DNA from: CAWAWP01 sp963841205
GTDB taxonomy: Bacteria > Chloroflexota > Ktedonobacteria > Ktedonobacterales > JADMIN01
Length of the DNA: 64,000 bases
Direction: 5' to 3'
Assembly: GCA_963841205.1 (NCBI GenBank)
Contig: CAWJCH010000024.1
Span: forward strand, 60,084-124,083
The translations under genes were made by a program, and so were the position numbers. Under the pieces are notes generated by a model, which was not told where the DNA came from, did not search any database, and was given only the letters and a program-made list of their open reading frames with translations. Of this stretch, positions 52,821-61,236 are shown piece by piece; within the stretch, counting starts at the first letter, position 1; each line of letters begins with the position of its first letter.

Positions 52821-53444
52821 CTCGGCGAGCGACGGCCTGCTCCGTGAACGCTCCGCGCGGCGCCGCAGGCGCCTTCCAGGGTAGCAGGTGGCGTCGCGCG
52901 GGTCAATCGCGGCGTAAAACGTCTCATGCGAAGGCGGGGAAGCTCACCCCTATAAGCTCCCCACGCACGCGGACCCCGCCTTCCCTGCGAGGGAAGGGGC
53001 CGTAAGGCGCGAGTGTTGCCTCTGCGACGAGAGAGTCGCCCACCGCGCTGCGGCACCGTCGGAGAGGAACTCATGCAGAAGTCCGACGCCTGTGGGCGAA
53101 ATACGGGTTGGGTCCGGCGCCGTGGAGTCGGGGCGGGTGTAGGTCTGCTTTCGCGTTGGCGCTTTTGGGGCGGAGGGCGCGGCGGGCCTCGCCCCTACAG
53201 GGCGAGCGTCGTGGGCGGTGGGGGCCGCCACAGAGGTGGGGCCACAAGGGTATGCGTGCCGTGTGTCGCGAGGGTAGGGAGACGAGCGAGGGGGGCGTGA
53301 GTACTACGCGAGATGCGCCTTCTTGACCATATTCTATATGCTGGCGAGGATAGTTGCGGCCGAACGCGTTGCAGAGGGGGCTCGAGTAGCGTGGGGTGGG
53401 TGGTGCGGGGCCGGGTGGGCGCATGGGCGCCGTAGGAAGGGTGG
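52821..53444. other. Gene-free stretch with repeats
   Basis: About 620 bp without a gene. A CCCCGCCTTCCC/GGGAAGGGG palindrome is at 52972-53002. gctttcgcgttggcgcttttggggcgg near 53150 may be a diverged T-rich repeat. Confidence 0.55.
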
Positions 53445-54902
53445 ATGGACGTGTCGACGAGGCGAATCGCAACAATGGTAGGCCTGCCGGTTTTGGCGAT
53501 TCTCGTGATGGTCGTCGGCGTGCTGGCGCTGGTGAACACGGCACATGCGCCGCGGGCGACATCGAGCGCGACGGCCCTTGCTATGGCCACATCGAGGGTG
53601 TTGCCGACCTTTACGCCTTCGCCGAGTCTGCCCGGCACCGATTGGACGGAGTATCGCGGCAACACCGAGGCGACGGGGGTGAGCGCCGACCCCTTCATCA
53701 CGCCGAGCACTGTGGCGAACTTGCAGCTGGCGTGGACCGGGCCGAACCATCAGGCGTACATGGGCGGGACGGCGATCGTCGGAGACGTGGTCTACACGGT
53801 GAACGGCAATTCGTTCTTCGCGCACGATTTGCAGACGGGGAAGGTGCTCTGGGTCCTGGCGGGCATCCCGCAGAGCTTCAACAATCTCAGCTCGACGGTC
53901 GCCGTCGATACGTCGCTGGGCCTGGCCTTCTACGGCTCCCCCGATTCGCGCGTCTACGCCATCAACATCCGTACCGGCCAGCGGGCGTGGGTGACGACGC
54001 TGGACGATCCGACCAAGCGAGGCGATGACATCTGGAGCTCTCCGCTGGTCGCCAATGGGCACATCTATATCGGCCTCGCCTCGGTGGATGACACGCCGTG
54101 CGTGCGGGGCGGCGTCTTCGCGCTGGATGAGCAGACGGGCGCGATCGCGTGGGTGAACTACGCGATCCGCGCGGGGCGAACCGGCGGCGGGGTCTGGTCG
54201 TCGGTGAGCGCGGACGCCGCCGAGCAGGAGATCCTGGCCACGACGGGCAATCCCTGCCCGAACGGCGACGTCAACCCCACCATCGACGAGACGGACGCGT
54301 TCCTCGCGCTGGATTGGAACACGGGCAAGACGCTGTGGCAGTACACGGCCTTCGGCAACGACGACTGCGACTGCGACTTCGGCCAGGGTCCGGTGGAGTT
54401 CACGTACCAGGGCACCGAGGTGGTCATCGGCGGCAACAAGAATGGCTTCGTCTATGCGCTGCGGCCACCCGCCGCACGCGCGGGGACGCCGACGTTGCTC
54501 TGGAAGACGCAGATCAGCGACATGGGCTATTACGGCCAGGGCGGCATCTATGTGCCGCCGACCTATCAGGACGGGGTGGCCTATGTCGCCGGCGGACCGA
54601 CGCCGGACGACGGCTGCACGCAGGGATCGATCGACGCACTCCGCGTGACGGATGGCACGGTGCTGTGGCGCGAGTGCACGTCGGGCCAGGCGGCGGGCGC
54701 GCCGGTGCTCGACAACGGCATGCTCTTCGTCGCGCAATACAATACCGTGGTGGCCTACGACGTCACGAACGGCAAGACGCTCTGGTCGGCGAGCTACCAG
54801 AGCCAGCAGTGGGGCGGGCTGGCGATCGGCCACGGGCACTTGATCGTGCCGCTGGTGGGTGGCAACTTGACGTGCTACACCATCCCTGGCGTGTCTCCGT
54901 AG
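53445..54902 (+). CDS. PQQ-type beta-propeller protein, membrane-anchored
   Basis: 485 residues from ATG 53445. An N-terminal helix (VGLPVLAILVMVVGVLALV) anchors or exports it. The rest is a propeller with PQQ-like blades: FFAHDLQTGKVLWVLAG, VYAINIRTGQRAWV, VFALDEQTGAIAWVNY, FLALDWNTGKTLWQYTAF, IDALRVTDGTVLWRECTSG and VVAYDVTNGKTLWSASY. A CDCDF cluster is in blade four. It lacks the helical parts of quinoprotein dehydrogenases, so a binding or scaffold role is possible as well as oxidation. Confidence 0.8.
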   Translation: MDVSTRRIATMVGLPVLAILVMVVGVLALVNTAHAPRATSSATALAMATSRVLPTFTPSPSLPGTDWTEYRGNTEATGVSADPFITPSTVANLQLAWTGPNHQAYMGGTAIVGDVVYTVNGNSFFAHDLQTGKVLWVLAGIPQSFNNLSSTVAVDTSLGLAFYGSPDSRVYAINIRTGQRAWVTTLDDPTKRGDDIWSSPLVANGHIYIGLASVDDTPCVRGGVFALDEQTGAIAWVNYAIRAGRTGGGVWSSVSADAAEQEILATTGNPCPNGDVNPTIDETDAFLALDWNTGKTLWQYTAFGNDDCDCDFGQGPVEFTYQGTEVVIGGNKNGFVYALRPPAARAGTPTLLWKTQISDMGYYGQGGIYVPPTYQDGVAYVAGGPTPDDGCTQGSIDALRVTDGTVLWRECTSGQAAGAPVLDNGMLFVAQYNTVVAYDVTNGKTLWSASYQSQQWGGLAIGHGHLIVPLVGGNLTCYTIPGVSP

Positions 54903-54935
54903 CGCATGACGTGAGGTTGGCGGGCAGGCGGCGGA

Positions 54936-54980
54936 ACCTCACCCCTTACCCCCTTAGGGGCCGCGAGGCGAAGGGTGAAT
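54936..54980. repeat. Dispersed palindrome forming the 3' end of the amine oxidase gene
   Basis: cctcaccccttacccccttaggggccgcgaggcgaagggtg; the stop and last codons of the amine oxidase (PLRG) lie inside it. Confidence 0.6.
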
Positions 54981-56379
54981 TGGGGGTGGCGAGCAGCTCG
55001 TGGGCGGCGCGGTATCCGCTGGCGAGGGCGGCGTGGACGGTGCCAGTGTTGCCGGTGTCGTCGGTGGCCTCGCCAGCGAAGAAGAGCGTGCCGGCGACGG
55101 GGGCGCCGAGGCGGCTGGGGGCACTGGGGGCATCGGCACCGCCAACCTTGACCCAGCTATAGGAGCCGCGAGCGTAGGGATCGGCGCCCCAGTTGTGGAA
55201 GTGCCACGCCTCTAGCTCGGCGTCTACGACGGAGCGGGGGACGCCGAGCAGGTGGGCGAAGGAGTCGAGCGCCTTGTCGGCGATGGACTCGTTGGTCTCG
55301 CTGGCGAGGGCGGCGAGGCGGGGTCCGCCGGCCCAGGCGGTGATCTGCGGGCTGAGCAGGGGGTAGCGCGTCCACCAGGTTGGGATGAAGGCGTCGCCGC
55401 CGAAGATGAAGGAAAGTTGGGGCAGCGTCGGGAGTGCGGGATGCTGCTTGAGGGGCGTATCCCAGAAGAGATCGCGGAAGCGCAGGACGAGCTTGAGGTT
55501 GTGGCCCATCCCCAACAGGTCGAGGGCGGCGCGCTTCTCCGGCAGATCGGGGGTGAAGCGGACGGCGCCGGTGGCGTCGGGCGGGGCAGCGAGGACGCCG
55601 AGCGGCAGGGTGACGACGGCGGCACGGGCGGTGAACGCGTCGATGGGGGCGCCGAAGGCGGTTTGGGCGCTGAGCTCGACGTGGCCCGGGGTCCATTGCA
55701 GCTCGCGGGCGACGGTGTTGAGGTGGAGGGTGGATCGCGCAGGGTGGAGCGACCGGCGCAACCACTCGACGATGCGGTCGTAGCCCTCCAGCACGTGGAA
55801 CTGGCGGTCGCCGTCGGCGGCGTCTGAGGCGGCCTCGCCCTGCGCCAGCCAGCGGATGCTGACGGTGGCGGGGTCGGCGGCGTCGTAGCCCTGGGCGTAC
55901 ATGTTGGCGCGGTGGCGGGCGGCGGCCCAGCGGTCTCCGGGGAAGCGCTCGTCCATGAAGGTCTGGAGCGAGCGGTCGGGGCCGCGATCGTGGCGGAGGG
56001 CGGCGATGATGGCCCACTCGTTGTCGGTATCTTCGGGGTTGTCTTCGCTCTCGTCGCCCTCTTCGGCGTCGGGGTCGTGCACGGCGTCAGGATTGACGAG
56101 CTGGCCGTTGGCGACGGTCCACGCCTGACCGGTCTGCTCGACGAGGGTGAGGCCGGCGTCCCTGGCGATGGCGAAGGTTTCGGGGGGGCGGCCATGCACG
56201 AAGTCGGCGCCGAGCTCGACGGGCAGCGCGGAGCCTTCGGGGCGCAGGGTGTAGATGCGGCCGCCGATGCGGTCGCGCGCCTCGACGATGGCGACGGTGA
56301 GGCCGGCGCCGCTGAGGTCACGCGCGGCGGCGAGGCCTGCAACGCCCGCACCGATCACGATGACATCGAACGCGGGCAT
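54946..56379 (-). CDS. FAD-dependent amine oxidase-family protein
   Basis: 477 residues from ATG 56379. FAD-binding motif VIVIGAGVAGLAAARDLSGAGLTVAIVEARDRIGGRIYT is at the N-terminus, VVTLPLGVL in the middle, and LFFAGEATDDTGNTGTVHAALASGYRAA at the C-terminus, as in polyamine/monoamine oxidases. An acidic insert (DPDAEEGDESEDNPEDTD) is unusual. No signal peptide. Substrate unknown. The last residues are encoded by a dispersed palindrome. Confidence 0.88.
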   Translation of the reverse strand: MPAFDVIVIGAGVAGLAAARDLSGAGLTVAIVEARDRIGGRIYTLRPEGSALPVELGADFVHGRPPETFAIARDAGLTLVEQTGQAWTVANGQLVNPDAVHDPDAEEGDESEDNPEDTDNEWAIIAALRHDRGPDRSLQTFMDERFPGDRWAAARHRANMYAQGYDAADPATVSIRWLAQGEAASDAADGDRQFHVLEGYDRIVEWLRRSLHPARSTLHLNTVARELQWTPGHVELSAQTAFGAPIDAFTARAAVVTLPLGVLAAPPDATGAVRFTPDLPEKRAALDLLGMGHNLKLVLRFRDLFWDTPLKQHPALPTLPQLSFIFGGDAFIPTWWTRYPLLSPQITAWAGGPRLAALASETNESIADKALDSFAHLLGVPRSVVDAELEAWHFHNWGADPYARGSYSWVKVGGADAPSAPSRLGAPVAGTLFFAGEATDDTGNTGTVHAALASGYRAAHELLATPNSPFASRPLRG

Positions 56380-56430
56380 GGGAGGCCTCCTTTTGGCTGT
56401 GCTGTGATGGTAGCACAGGGAGCGACGGAG

Positions 56431-56525
56431 TTCACCGCAAAGGAACAGAGCGCGCGAAGGTTCGCAGAGGGCAAAGAGGAGAGAAACACGGAGGTCACTG
56501 AGGGGAACGGAGGTACACAGAGTAA
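56431..56525. repeat. Dispersed CACAGAG-type repeat, left of Kiwa operon
   Basis: ttcaccgcaaaggaacagag, cacggaggtcactgagg and ggtacacagag units; same family as 58426-58515 on the other side of kwaAB. Confidence 0.65.
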
Positions 56526-56540
56526 CGCCTGGGGAAACCT

Positions 56541-56628
56541 GACCCACTACCCCTTCCCTCGCAGGGAAGGGGCGGGTGGCGGATCGCGGGGTAGTATGGA
56601 TCGTGGCCTGAAGGCCACGGCTAATCTT
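56541..56628. repeat. Two palindromes left of Kiwa operon
   Basis: ccccttccctcgcagggaagggg (56551-56573) and gtggcctgaaggccac (56603-56618). Confidence 0.65.
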
Positions 56629-56736
56629 GGGTGAGTCCGATCTGTTTTATGGGGGGCGGGTGCGACTGGGCCATCGTGCGGTTCGCTGCCATGCGACGTT
56701 CGCAGTATGACATCGTACCGCTCCATCTGACGGCTG

Positions 56737-57732
56737 TCATGGGAGCTCGCGCTTGCCGTTGGCTTCGTAGTCGAGGTTGGTGAGGCGGGAGTGGAGGTAG
56801 TCGTCGTCGAGGAGTTTGAGTAAGGCCCATTTGTCGGCGGGGTCGTAGATGACGACTTCGCGGCCTTCGATCTTGTGGATCTCGAGTTTGAGGTTGTGGT
56901 GGGTGATGACGCGGCGGAGGTCGGCGATGGTGATGCGGGCGAGATAGGGCTTGGCGGCGATGTTCTGGAGCTTGACGAGTTTGACGAGGTGGCCTTCACA
57001 GTCGCGGGCGAACTGCTCGAAGTTGCCGATGGGGAGGCGGGCGCGGAGGATGGCGAGCGCCTGCTGGGCGTTGCGGCGGACGAGCTCGAAGAAGCGAAAC
57101 ATGCTCTGGAAGTTGCTCTTGTTGAGGATGTAGAGGTCGTCGCCGCGCGCGATGCAGTCCAGGTGGGAGTCGAAGAGGAAGACGGGCTCGCGGATGGTGT
57201 CGTACTGGCCGTCGCGGAAGAAAGCGGCGAAGAGGCGCGAGCGGGTGAGCTCTTTCTTGGGCGTGTACATGCGCAGGAAGGCGACGGGGTCGCCCTTGGG
57301 CGGCGTGGCGAGGATGGCGTAGAACCGGAGGTTGGCGATGAAGGCGGCGTCGGCCTGGAAGACGCCGAGGGTGAAGACGGCGGCGAGCGAGGCGAGCTGC
57401 TGCTTGAGCAGGGGATGCGCGGCGAGGTCGAGGTGCTCGATCTCTTCGGCGTTGGGCTTGTTCTCAGGGGCGTAGGGACGCAGGAGGAGGTCGCCGGCGC
57501 GGCGATCCGCTCCCAATGGGGTGAGGGTATCGCGGGCGACCTCGCGGAAGGTATCCAGCAGGGCGCCTGTCACCTGGAGGTATTCGAGGTCGGGGGCCTC
57601 AGCGTCTTTGGGGCAGGAGGCGAGGCAGACGGCGAGGCGGCAGGCATCGAGGTCGAGACGCAGCAGGTCGTCGAAGGCGGCGTCGGGCGCGGAGAGGGCG
57701 CTGGCGGCGGGCGAGGTCGATTTGACGGTCAT
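56737..57732 (-). CDS. kwaB: Kiwa anti-phage protein KwaB (DUF4868)
   Basis: 331 residues from ATG 57732, three bases after the kwaA stop. The C-terminal two-thirds match DUF4868: FFRDGQYDTIREPVFLFD (residues 171-188), DDLYILNKSNFQSMFRFFELVR (198-219) and the closing KWALLKLLDDDYLHSRLTNLDYEANGK. DUF4868 protein downstream of a small multi-helix membrane protein is the defining pair of the Kiwa defence system. Known biology: KwaA senses phage attack at the membrane and KwaB acts on phage DNA processes together with it. Cytoplasmic. Whether this pair is active is not known from sequence. Confidence 0.85.
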   Translation of the reverse strand: MTVKSTSPAASALSAPDAAFDDLLRLDLDACRLAVCLASCPKDAEAPDLEYLQVTGALLDTFREVARDTLTPLGADRRAGDLLLRPYAPENKPNAEEIEHLDLAAHPLLKQQLASLAAVFTLGVFQADAAFIANLRFYAILATPPKGDPVAFLRMYTPKKELTRSRLFAAFFRDGQYDTIREPVFLFDSHLDCIARGDDLYILNKSNFQSMFRFFELVRRNAQQALAILRARLPIGNFEQFARDCEGHLVKLVKLQNIAAKPYLARITIADLRRVITHHNLKLEIHKIEGREVVIYDPADKWALLKLLDDDYLHSRLTNLDYEANGKRELP

Positions 57733-57735
57733 CGG

Positions 57736-58248
57736 TTAGCCTCGCTTTTCCAGCAGGATGTCGGAGCCGACGGTGATGAAGGTGAGCGTGGCGCCGCGAC
57801 GGACGCGCCCGCGGGCGATGAGGTTGTAGGTCTCGCCGTCCTGGAGGGTGATCTCATACAGGTGGAAGCCGAGCAGGTTGAGGGTGGGGTTGACGTCGAT
57901 CATGTTGGCGTTGATGTAGATGTAGGCGAGGATGACGAAGAAGGCGGCGAGGGCGATGAGCTGGCGCGCGTCGCTGAAGGCGACGGAGAGGAAGGTGACG
58001 AGGTAACTCATGATGTAGCTCATGACTTGGTCGTCGCGCGAGTGGATCGAGGCGACGGTGCCCTGGCGCGCGGCGAGGCGACGGGCGCCGAGGAGGAATC
58101 CCGCCAGGCCGAGGAGGCCGAGCGCGGTGACGCCGAGGTTGACGGCGGCGACGAGCGGTTTGTCGCGGAAGAAGAGCACGGCGAAGAGGACGGTGAGCGG
58201 GGCGTAGGAGCTGATGAAGAGCACCGCCCGCGCCGCTGCGGTGGACAT
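57736..58248 (-). CDS. kwaA: Kiwa anti-phage membrane protein KwaA
   Basis: 170 residues from ATG 58248, an internal start in a longer open frame; the upstream part has no membrane or family features. Four hydrophobic helices are at about 8-27, 32-54, 77-92 and 96-113, followed by a soluble C-terminus with FHLYEITLQDGETYNLIARGR. The length and topology match KwaA, and it is translated with kwaB. Expected to sit in the inner membrane and sense infection. Confidence 0.8.
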   Translation of the reverse strand: MSTAAARAVLFISSYAPLTVLFAVLFFRDKPLVAAVNLGVTALGLLGLAGFLLGARRLAARQGTVASIHSRDDQVMSYIMSYLVTFLSVAFSDARQLIALAAFFVILAYIYINANMIDVNPTLNLLGFHLYEITLQDGETYNLIARGRVRRGATLTFITVGSDILLEKRG

Positions 58249-58425
58249 GAGTGAAGCATCCTTTCGGGGCCGGTGATGCGCTTGCGGATGGCTGCGCGAG
58301 GCCCGATAAGGGAATTCTTCGCGCGGGGTGGCAAGCGGGAAGCGTCGAGGGGCATTGGGGTATTGTGGCGCAGCGAGCGGAGATGTCAAGGCGAGGAGGA
58401 CGGGGCGGGCAGGGCAGGGCAAAAC

Positions 58426-58515
58426 TCACCGCAAAGACGCGAAGAACGCGAAGGGCAGAACAGAGCGGAGAGCAACACGGAGTTTAACGGAGGCGGACGC
58501 AGGACACGGAGGAGT
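58426..58515. repeat. Dispersed CACAGAG-type repeat, right of Kiwa operon
   Basis: tcaccgcaaagacgcgaag, gcaacacggag and ggacacggagg units, the counterpart of 56431-56525. Confidence 0.65.
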
Positions 58516-58660
58516 CTTGAGGACCATGAGGCTGTGCGCTCACGCCCGGGGGAGCGTTGTGGGGTGGAAATGCGGGTGTACGCCTGAATTCTTGGGCAGT
58601 GGGAGGGTTGCCGGTGAGGCTGGGTGATGGCGAACTCCGTATGAATTCGGTGGATGGCAT

Positions 58661-58697
58661 TTCCGCTTCTTCCGCTTTTCCATTTTGATCGGCGGTC
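58661..58697 (+). repeat. Diverged T-rich dispersed repeat
   Basis: ttccgcttcttccgcttttcc followed by attttgatcggcggt; compare 19555 and 42925. Confidence 0.65.
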
Positions 58698-59058
58698 CGA
58701 ACGTGTGTGAGGGTGGCAGTGGCCCGCTGCGAGGACGATGCGGAAGGGACGGGCACATACGGGCGGGTCGCTGTCGTTGGGGACGCTACTCGGCCTGAAG
58801 GCCAGGGGGAATCCCACGTACGCGAGCTACGATCATGCGAGAAATCGGTTTGCGGGGAGGTGGTCATGGGTGTGTCCGTTTCTCTTGGGGGCGGTGGGCG
58901 CCACACGTGGCGCCCCAACGGTTTTCGTGTGCGGGGTGATAAGGAGGAAACGCGAACGCCGCCCGCGCTCGACTGATCTGCCGAGGAGGGCGGCGCTGTA
59001 TTCTAGCTCACCGTTGGACGCGGTATAGAACATATTATCTTAGTTTACAAGGGTGGGA

Positions 59059-59805
59059 TCAGCCGTCGTGGACGAGGAGATCCAGCGCTTCGAGGATGGG
59101 GCGCGCCTGGCTCTCGAAGATCTGCGCGCCGCGTGCATTCAGGATGCGCGGGTCGAAGCCACCGAGCGCGGCGTTGCGCAGGTCCGCGCGGCGGAAGTCG
59201 GCCCCCTTGAGCGAGGCGTTGGTGAGGGTGGCGTTGCGGAGATTGGCGCCGGCGCAGTTGGCGGAGTCGAGCAGGGTCCAGGCGAAGTCGCTGCCGGAGA
59301 GGTCGCAGTCGGCAAGGTTGGCGTCGCGCAGGTCGGCGTAGCGCAGGATGGAGTCTTTGAGGACGGCGGACCCGGCGAAGGAGGCTTTGTAGAAGTGGGC
59401 GCCGGTGGCGCGGGAGCCGCGCAGGGTGAGGTTTTCTAGGTCGGCCCCCTCGAAGTCGCAGCCGTCGAGCATGCAATCCGCGAAGGTGGCGAAGCGCAGC
59501 TTGGCGCGGGCGAGGCTACATCCTTCTGAGGTCTCGGGGTCGAAGAAGTTGCAGGCGGTGAAGGTCGCCTCGATGAAAGAGGCGCCGTCGAAGCGGCAGC
59601 CGGGGAAGGCGCAGTTGGTGGCGTGGAGAGATTCCCAGTCGGCGCTGGCGAAGGTGATGTTGGTGAACGCGCAGTTGCGCAGCTTGAGGCCGTTGGCGAT
59701 GGTGGCGGAGAGGTCGGCGTCGCGCAGATCGAGGTCGCGCAGAGTGGCGCCGTCACGCAGCCGCGCCTTGAACTCGTCTTCGGTGATGGTCTGGCGCTCC
59801 GGCAT
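59059..59805 (-). CDS. Pentapeptide-repeat protein
   Basis: 248 residues from ATG 59805 with aaggag upstream. Tandem A(D/N)LXX-type pentapeptides fill most of the protein, for example LRDLDLRDADLSATI, DFEGADLENLTLRGS and DSANCAGANLRNATLTNASLKGADF, forming a right-handed quadrilateral beta-helix. Several Cys occupy repeat positions. Some family members mimic DNA and inhibit gyrase; others have no known role. It is the nearest gene to the Kiwa operon on that side, but separated by a repeat stretch. Confidence 0.88.
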   Translation of the reverse strand: MPERQTITEDEFKARLRDGATLRDLDLRDADLSATIANGLKLRNCAFTNITFASADWESLHATNCAFPGCRFDGASFIEATFTACNFFDPETSEGCSLARAKLRFATFADCMLDGCDFEGADLENLTLRGSRATGAHFYKASFAGSAVLKDSILRYADLRDANLADCDLSGSDFAWTLLDSANCAGANLRNATLTNASLKGADFRRADLRNAALGGFDPRILNARGAQIFESQARPILEALDLLVHDG

Positions 59806-59841
59806 GCGCGCTGCTCCTTCCGCTTCGTTGGCAATGTGGGT

Positions 59842-59882
59842 CGACCTAACCCCCCGACCCCCTCCCCACGAGGGAAGGGGGA
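59842..59882. repeat. Dispersed CCCCTCCCC palindrome
   Basis: gacctaaccccccgaccccctccccacgagggaagggg; same family as in valS. Confidence 0.7.
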
Positions 59883-60144
59883 GATCGCACGACGGGTGAC
59901 TCTTCCAAACGCCATTGCTGCCGACCCAGGGAAGCTGGCGCGGCGTTGGCATTGTATCAGGCGATGGCATGTTGAGAGCATGCGTACGCGGTGGCAAAGG
60001 CGGCGGCGCTGGCGATGACGTCAACGAGATGGAAGGCTCGTGGCGGCGCGACGGCAGTGGCGCGGATGAGCGAGCGGGCGCGAAGGTTGACACGGCGGGG
60101 AGCGGCTGGGTATACTGATATGCGCGGCTGGAAGGCTGCAATTT

Positions 60145-60229
60145 GCCCCCGTGGCGGAATGGTATACGCGGCAGGTTGAGGGCCTGTGTCCGAAAGGACG
60201 TGGTGGTTCGAGTCCACTCGGGGGCACCA
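60145..60229 (+). tRNA. tRNA-Leu(GAG)
   Basis: 85 nt including encoded CCA. Acceptor GCCCCCG pairs with CGGGGGC; anticodon loop TTGAGGG between GCAGG and CCTGT gives GAG. A long variable arm (tgtccgaaaggacg) marks it as class II. T-loop GGTTCGAGTCC. Confidence 0.96.
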
Positions 60230-60309
60230 GCGATTGACGAACGATGACGTGCGGGGAGCGATCCCTCGCACGTCGCGTCGTTTTCGGGACGATGTTTGGG
60301 TTCGGTTTC

Positions 60310-60382
60310 GGGCGGCTAGCTCAGTTGGCAGAGCGCCTCGTTTACACCGAGGATGTCAGGGGTTCGAGTCCCTTGCCGCCCA
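60310..60382 (+). tRNA. tRNA-Val(UAC)
   Basis: 73 nt. Acceptor GGGCGGC pairs with GCCGCCC, discriminator A; CCA is not encoded (ACCC follows). Anticodon loop TTTACAC between CCTCG and CGAGG gives UAC. The 3' 27 nt overlap the end of the convergent amidotransferase-like gene. Confidence 0.96.
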
Positions 60383-61096
60383 CCCTAGAGTCCGCTCAAT
60401 CTGCCCGTCGGCGGCATGAAGGAACGCCTCGACCAGCGGATGCGAGTCCTCGCGGAAGGCCGAGCGCTCCGGTTGGAAGAGCGTCCCCATGAAGAACGGG
60501 TGATCGTCCAGCTCGACGATACGCGCGTCGCCGTTCTCGTCCACGCCGGTGATGTGGAGGCCGCTGCCCTCGAAGAGCGGGCGGAACGCGGCGTTGAGGC
60601 CGTAGTTGCAGACGCCGTACTGCTCGGTGATGGTCGCGGCGCCGTAGATGGTGGCGACGCGCGAGCCGGGAGTCAGCGTAAAGGTGTTGGTCTGCTCGCT
60701 GACGGAACAGACGAGCGGCGCTACGAGGACCGTCGAGGCTTCGGGGTTTGACTCGGCATGGTCGGCCTCCGCGATGCCGAGGACGTTGCGGGCGTACTCG
60801 ATGAGCATGTGCTGGAAGCCGCCACAGGTGCCCAGCAGTGGCACGGAACGCTCGCGGGCGTGGCGGATCGCGGTCAACGCGCCATTCATGCTGGCGTAGG
60901 GCGTGCCCGGCACGGCCCAGAACGCGGCGTATGGCGCGAGCGCGTCTGAGGTGGCGGCGGCAAGCGCGGGGGTGGGGAGCCAGGCGGGCTCAACACACGT
61001 GCCAATGGCGCTCGCGGCGAGGGCCAGCGCGCGGGGGATGGCGATGTGTGCCTGGACGCTGGGATCGCAATCGCCGATGAGGCCAATGCGCAGCAT
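60356..61096 (-). CDS. CTP synthase-related class I glutamine amidotransferase-like protein
   Basis: 246 residues from ATG 61096. Nucleophile Cys91 is in LLGTCGGFQHMLIEYARN. The usual catalytic His of the HPE motif is replaced: GTLFQPERS has Gln208-Pro-Glu. This variant occurs in CTP synthase C-terminal-related proteins. The synthase half of PyrG is absent. The last nine residues (GWAARDSNP) are the antisense translation of tRNA-Val, so the native stop has been lost or the gene ends within the tRNA. Confidence 0.8.
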   Translation of the reverse strand: MLRIGLIGDCDPSVQAHIAIPRALALAASAIGTCVEPAWLPTPALAAATSDALAPYAAFWAVPGTPYASMNGALTAIRHARERSVPLLGTCGGFQHMLIEYARNVLGIAEADHAESNPEASTVLVAPLVCSVSEQTNTFTLTPGSRVATIYGAATITEQYGVCNYGLNAAFRPLFEGSGLHITGVDENGDARIVELDDHPFFMGTLFQPERSAFREDSHPLVEAFLHAADGQIERTLGWAARDSNP

Positions 61097-61236
61097 GACA
61101 CGTCTCCCAACGTTGCGCGGCGGGCGTGATCGCTCTTCACCTGCGGCATGATAACACGTCGAATCACCTGACACACGCCGATGCACGGTACACTGCCACG
61201 TGATAAGGGACGCCCAGACCACGGAGGGAAGGCCGC

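Larger units (their letters stand above)
58249..59058. other. Gene-free repeat stretch upstream of Kiwa
   Basis: About 810 bp without a gene. Contains CACAGAG-type units (58426-58515), a diverged T-rich repeat (58661-58697) and a cggcctgaaggccag palindrome (58791-58805). The kwaA promoter should lie near 58250-58380. Confidence 0.6.

Noticed and set aside
56875..58254. A 459-codon plus-strand open frame over kwaAB
   Set aside because: Antisense shadow rich in Glu/Gly/Val; the minus-strand frames match known families.
58426..58515. Possible CRISPR array in CACAGAG-type repeats
   Set aside because: Units are short, irregular and without unique spacers; no cas gene is present.
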